This document shows, in pieces, positions 6,756 through 8,201 of a stretch of 8,201 bases of DNA. Within the stretch, counting starts at the first letter, position 1, and each line of letters begins with the position of its first letter. A model generated the notes under the pieces. That model made no database searches, was not told the origin of the DNA, and worked only from the letters and a program-made list of their open reading frames with translations. This DNA comes from CAYLHQ01 sp964628935 (GTDB taxonomy: Bacteria > Acidobacteriota > Polarisedimenticolia > Polarisedimenticolales > DASRJG01), in NCBI GenBank assembly GCA_964628935.1, contig CAZVOE010000143.1, positions 1-8,201 on the forward strand. The letters are read 5' to 3'. The position numbers and the translations under genes were made by a program.

Positions 6756-7074
6756 GGCTCGCCTCGATCCGTTCGTTGGCCGTGGTTCCGGAGGAGGTCG
6801 CACCGCCCGCCGGAAGTCCCATCCCCGAGTTCCACCCCGATCCGCCGCGGAAATAGCCCGGAAAATCGCCGACCGGCCGGATCTCGATCGGACGGGGCAC
6901 CTCGATCGGACCGGGAAGGCTGTGCTTTCGCGCGAGCTCGAGGATTTGCGGGCGCTCCACGTCGTCCGCGATCGCGTCGGGACGGGGAGCCTCGTCGGCC
7001 CACTCGACCCCGCAGGCGAGCAGAGCGACGGCGGCGCCCGAGAGGAGCTGGCGTCGGAAACGCGTTCGGTCCAT
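6727..7074 (-). CDS. Small lipoprotein with a Tat-like, lipobox-containing signal
   Basis: This 115-residue minus-strand product starts at an ATG preceded by a perfect AGGAGG (complement of 7082-7087) 7 bases upstream. The N-terminus MDRTRFRRQLLSGAAVALLAC combines a twin-arginine-like RRQLL (residues 7-11), a hydrophobic stretch, and lipobox L-L-A-C with lipidation at Cys21. It may therefore be a Tat-exported lipoprotein. The mature part is short and proline- and glycine-rich (PGPIEVPRPIEIRPVGDFPGYF, then GGSGWNSGMGLPAGG) and ends in a likely helix (TANERIEASLKKAVARL). No known domain is recognised. It is the last gene of a three-gene cluster; the upstream membrane-protein gene ends 34 bases before its start, with a possible internal promoter there. 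Its 3' end overlaps that of the 547-residue gene by 29 bases, tail to tail. Confidence 0.75.
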   Translation of the reverse strand: MDRTRFRRQLLSGAAVALLACGVEWADEAPRPDAIADDVERPQILELARKHSLPGPIEVPRPIEIRPVGDFPGYFRGGSGWNSGMGLPAGGATSSGTTANERIEASLKKAVARLR

Positions 7075-7107
7075 GGCTCGGCCTCCTGGTTTCCTGTGAA
7101 CGATTCG

Positions 7108-7136
7108 CTTATACGCTTCCGCGCGCCCCGCCACAA
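7108..7136 (-). promoter_or_regulatory. Candidate internal promoter for the small lipoprotein gene
   Basis: On the complement, TTGTGG (7136-7131), a 17-base spacer and TATAAG (7113-7108) form a reasonable sigma-70-like promoter. The -10 includes the TAA stop of the upstream membrane-protein gene. The start site would be about 7101, giving a leader of about 27 bases with the AGGAGG site. Only the -10 is a strong match. Confidence 0.35.
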
Positions 7137-7345
7137 GGGGGTCTGCCGAGAACGTAGCCGAGGGCGCAGCCGACCGCGACGGCGGCGGCGCCGACCGCCC
7201 AGAGGAGGGTCCGCCCCGCGAGGGCACTCTCGAACAGCGCCGCGAACTTCCAGCGCCCCAGAAGGAGGATCCCGGCGAGGACGCTCGACACGGAGCAGGC
7301 GACGAGAAGGACGAGATCGCGGAAGCGAAGGAGCGCGGTCGGCAT
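7109..7345 (-). CDS. Small membrane protein with two predicted transmembrane helices
   Basis: The product is 78 residues long and nearly all hydrophobic in two blocks: about 10-30 (LVLLVACSVSSVLAGILLLG) and about 46-67 (TLLWAVGAAAVAVGCALGYVLG). A short charged linker (GRWKFAALFESALAGR) joins them. An AGGAGG (complement of 7352-7357) lies 6 bases upstream of the ATG, which makes this a real gene despite its size. It sits 29 bases after the four-cysteine gene and 34 bases before the lipoprotein gene on the same strand, so the three probably share a transcript. I recognise no family. Possible roles (inference) are an anchor or accessory subunit for the lipoprotein. The C-terminal tail GRPPCGGARGSV is short and contains one cysteine. 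Confidence 0.75.
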   Translation of the reverse strand: MPTALLRFRDLVLLVACSVSSVLAGILLLGRWKFAALFESALAGRTLLWAVGAAAVAVGCALGYVLGRPPCGGARGSV

Positions 7346-7374
7346 CGGGGTCCTCCTGAGAGGTCTCGACCGTG

Positions 7375-7617
7375 TCAGGCCTCATCGGCGATTCGATCGT
7401 CCAGTCCGGCCGTCACGAGGAAGCGGGCGCCGCGCAGCGCCGCCGCGTGGCGCCTGAGGTTGAATCGCCCCTGGTCGCAACGGGCGCACGCGGACGAGGT
7501 CCCGAAGCGAGTCCGGAACGCGCAGTCGATCGACGGGTACCAGATGCGGAAGCGGAGGCAGAAGAAGTCGTCCCCCGGCTCGCGCCGTCCGGAAGGAATC
7601 TCGGGGTTCTCGCCCAT
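7375..7617 (-). CDS. Small four-cysteine protein, possible metal-binding, unknown function
   Basis: This product of 80 residues has cysteines at 20, 32, 44 and 47 (C-x11-C-x11-C-x2-C), the last two as CARC. They lie within an aromatic- and arginine-rich core: FFCLRFRIWYPSIDC, AFRTRFGTSSAC, then CDQGRFNLRRH. Its composition is unlike the surrounding shadow frames (Phe, Tyr, Trp, His, Asp in a conserved-looking order), which argues that it is real. The cysteine set could bind zinc or an iron-sulfur cluster; His57 may be a further ligand. No signal peptide or membrane helix is seen, so it is probably cytoplasmic. The ATG at 7617 is the only usual start nearby; AGGAG lies only 2 bases upstream, with GAGG-like purines at about 10. 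An extended -10 sits upstream. It is first in the three-gene cluster and divergent from asd. Confidence 0.65.
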   Translation of the reverse strand: MGENPEIPSGRREPGDDFFCLRFRIWYPSIDCAFRTRFGTSSACARCDQGRFNLRRHAAALRGARFLVTAGLDDRIADEA

Positions 7618-7639
7618 CGCTCCTTTTCGCCTCGCTTCC

Positions 7640-7669
7640 TTGGTTTCGAAGGCCGGCGGATTGTAGCAT
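7640..7669 (+). promoter_or_regulatory. Candidate asd promoter overlapping the divergent one
   Basis: TTGGTT (7640-7645), an 18-base spacer and TAGCAT (7664-7669) give a moderate sigma-70-like promoter. The expected start is near 7676, about 30 bases before the GTG of asd. Its -10 shares bases with the minus-strand extended -10, so the two promoters would compete for polymerase. Confidence 0.35.
7660..7668 (-). promoter_or_regulatory. Candidate extended -10 promoter for the three-gene minus-strand cluster
   Basis: The complement reads TGC-TACAAT, an extended -10 (TGn plus a 5/6 match to TATAAT), which can work without a good -35 (here CCGAGG at 7688-7683). The start site would fall near 7653, giving a leader of about 36 bases before the ATG at 7617. 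Confidence 0.4.
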
Positions 7670-7692
7670 CGTGCGCGCCGCGCCTCGGGCGC

Positions 7693-7702
7693 GGAGGAGG
7701 GG
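7693..7702 (+). promoter_or_regulatory. Strong ribosome binding site deciding the GTG start of asd
   Basis: GGAGGAGGGG ends 3 bases before the GTG at 7706; its AGG-GG core lies in normal range (5 bases from GGAGGAGG). The protein alignment to the Asd family also begins here. Confidence 0.75.
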
Positions 7703-7705
7703 CAC

Positions 7706-8201
7706 GTGGCGCGTTTCGCGGTGGGGATCGCCGGGGCGACCGGCCTCGTCGGACAGCGTCTCGTCGAGCGTCTCGCTTCGCATCCGTGGTTCGACCTGGT
7801 TGCGCTTGGGGCGTCCGAGCGTTCGGCCGGCCGCCGATACGGGGAGGCGGTCGCCTGGAAACTCACGGGAGACGTTCCGGGCACCGCGGCGGCGCTTCCC
7901 GTCGGATCGTGCGACCCGGAGAGTTTCGCCGGATGCCGGCTCGTCCTCTCGGCTCTCGACGCCACCGTGGCGCGAGACGTCGAGCCACGGATCGTGCGCG
8001 CCGGGATTCCGGTGGTGAGCAACAGCTCGGCGTTCCGGATGGATCCCGACGTGCCGCTCGTCGTCCCGGATATCAACGCTGTGCACGTCGAGATCGTCCG
8101 CGACCGAGCGCGAAGCGGACGCGGCTTTCTCGTCACGAACCCGAACTGCTCGACGACGGGGCTCGCGATCGTGCTCGCGCCGCTCCACCGCGCCTACGGG
8201 G
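7706..8201 (+). CDS. asd: Aspartate-semialdehyde dehydrogenase, archaeal-type branch (5' part)
   Basis: The first 165 residues of a cytoplasmic enzyme that reduces aspartyl-4-phosphate to aspartate-4-semialdehyde with NADPH. This is the branch point leading to lysine/diaminopimelate, threonine and methionine. The N-terminal Rossmann motif GATGLVGQR (10-18) binds NADP. ASERSAGRRYGEAV (36-49), SALD (82-85), VVSNSSAFRMDPDVPLVVPD (103-122) and TNPNCSTTGL (144-153) follow the family order, with catalytic Cys148 in NPNCST. The 'ERSAG', 'MDPDVPL' and 'NAVH' features fit the archaeal/fungal-type Asd branch better than the E. coli type. The GTG start is supported by GGAGGAGGGG and by alignment. The C-terminal half, with the catalytic histidine, lies beyond the window. 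The gene is divergent from the four-cysteine cluster, with 88 bases between start codons. Confidence 0.92.
   Translation, partial: MARFAVGIAGATGLVGQRLVERLASHPWFDLVALGASERSAGRRYGEAVAWKLTGDVPGTAAALPVGSCDPESFAGCRLVLSALDATVARDVEPRIVRAGIPVVSNSSAFRMDPDVPLVVPDINAVHVEIVRDRARSGRGFLVTNPNCSTTGLAIVLAPLHRAYG

Noticed and set aside
6754..6765. Small hairpin GAGG-CTCG-CCTC next to a T run, as a terminator
   Set aside because: The T run precedes the stem on the plus strand and becomes A on the minus strand, so it fits an intrinsic terminator in neither direction; the stem is only 4-5 base pairs.
6564..7385. 273-residue minus-strand open frame
   Set aside because: Out of phase with the two small genes that have perfect ribosome sites; Arg/Ser/Pro-rich shadow.
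7382..8188. 268-residue minus-strand open frame over the asd start
   Set aside because: Antisense to clear asd; in the lower part the neighbouring frame with the four-cysteine protein looks far more protein-like.

Overview
The window is very GC-rich (about 70 % by eye, not counted) and densely coding, with strong third-position G/C bias. That bias produces long antisense open frames that I treat as shadows. Every gene is bacterial in style: signal peptides, lipoboxes, Shine-Dalgarno sites and short gaps. A run of 10 N inside one gene shows a scaffolded draft, probably from a metagenome. The gene set (PD40-repeat lipoprotein, fused M16 peptidase, archaeal-type aspartate-semialdehyde dehydrogenase) would fit a high-GC Gram-negative phylum such as Acidobacteriota, Myxococcota, Gemmatimonadota or an Eisenbacteria-like lineage. 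That placement is inference and cannot be settled here.

Layout. Bases 1-378 (minus) hold the 5' part of a PD40/TolB-like propeller lipoprotein. Across a short divergent promoter region, four plus-strand genes follow: a two-domain M16 zinc peptidase with a signal peptide (441-3068), ribonuclease D with DEDDy exonuclease and HRDC domains (3124-4272, interrupted by the gap at 3937-3946), an exported two-PDZ protein with a C-terminal coiled coil (4306-5115), and an exported 547-residue protein of unknown function (5112-6755). The last two overlap by 4 bases and are probably translationally coupled. On the minus strand a compact three-gene cluster runs from 7617 to 6727: an 80-residue four-cysteine protein, a 78-residue two-helix membrane protein, and a 115-residue lipoprotein with a Tat-like signal. 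Its last gene overlaps the tail of the 547-residue gene in a convergent arrangement. Divergent from this cluster, aspartate-semialdehyde dehydrogenase (asd) starts at 7706 and runs off the window.

How it fits together. Most products are predicted to be exported or membrane-bound: PD40 lipoprotein, M16 peptidase, PDZ protein, unknown partner, lipoprotein and two-helix protein. RNase D and Asd are ordinary cytoplasmic housekeeping enzymes. The least explained parts are the PDZ/unknown coupled pair and the three-gene minus-strand cluster. A further pattern is that three plus-strand genes each have a TTGAC[A/C] element 35-37 bases before their ATG. Two of these (M16 and RNase D) lack a clear Shine-Dalgarno site, which suggests leaderless transcripts. 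The remaining genes mostly have purine-rich Shine-Dalgarno sites. I see no RNA genes, insertion sequences, CRISPR arrays or phage genes, and no intergenic stretch longer than about 90 bases.
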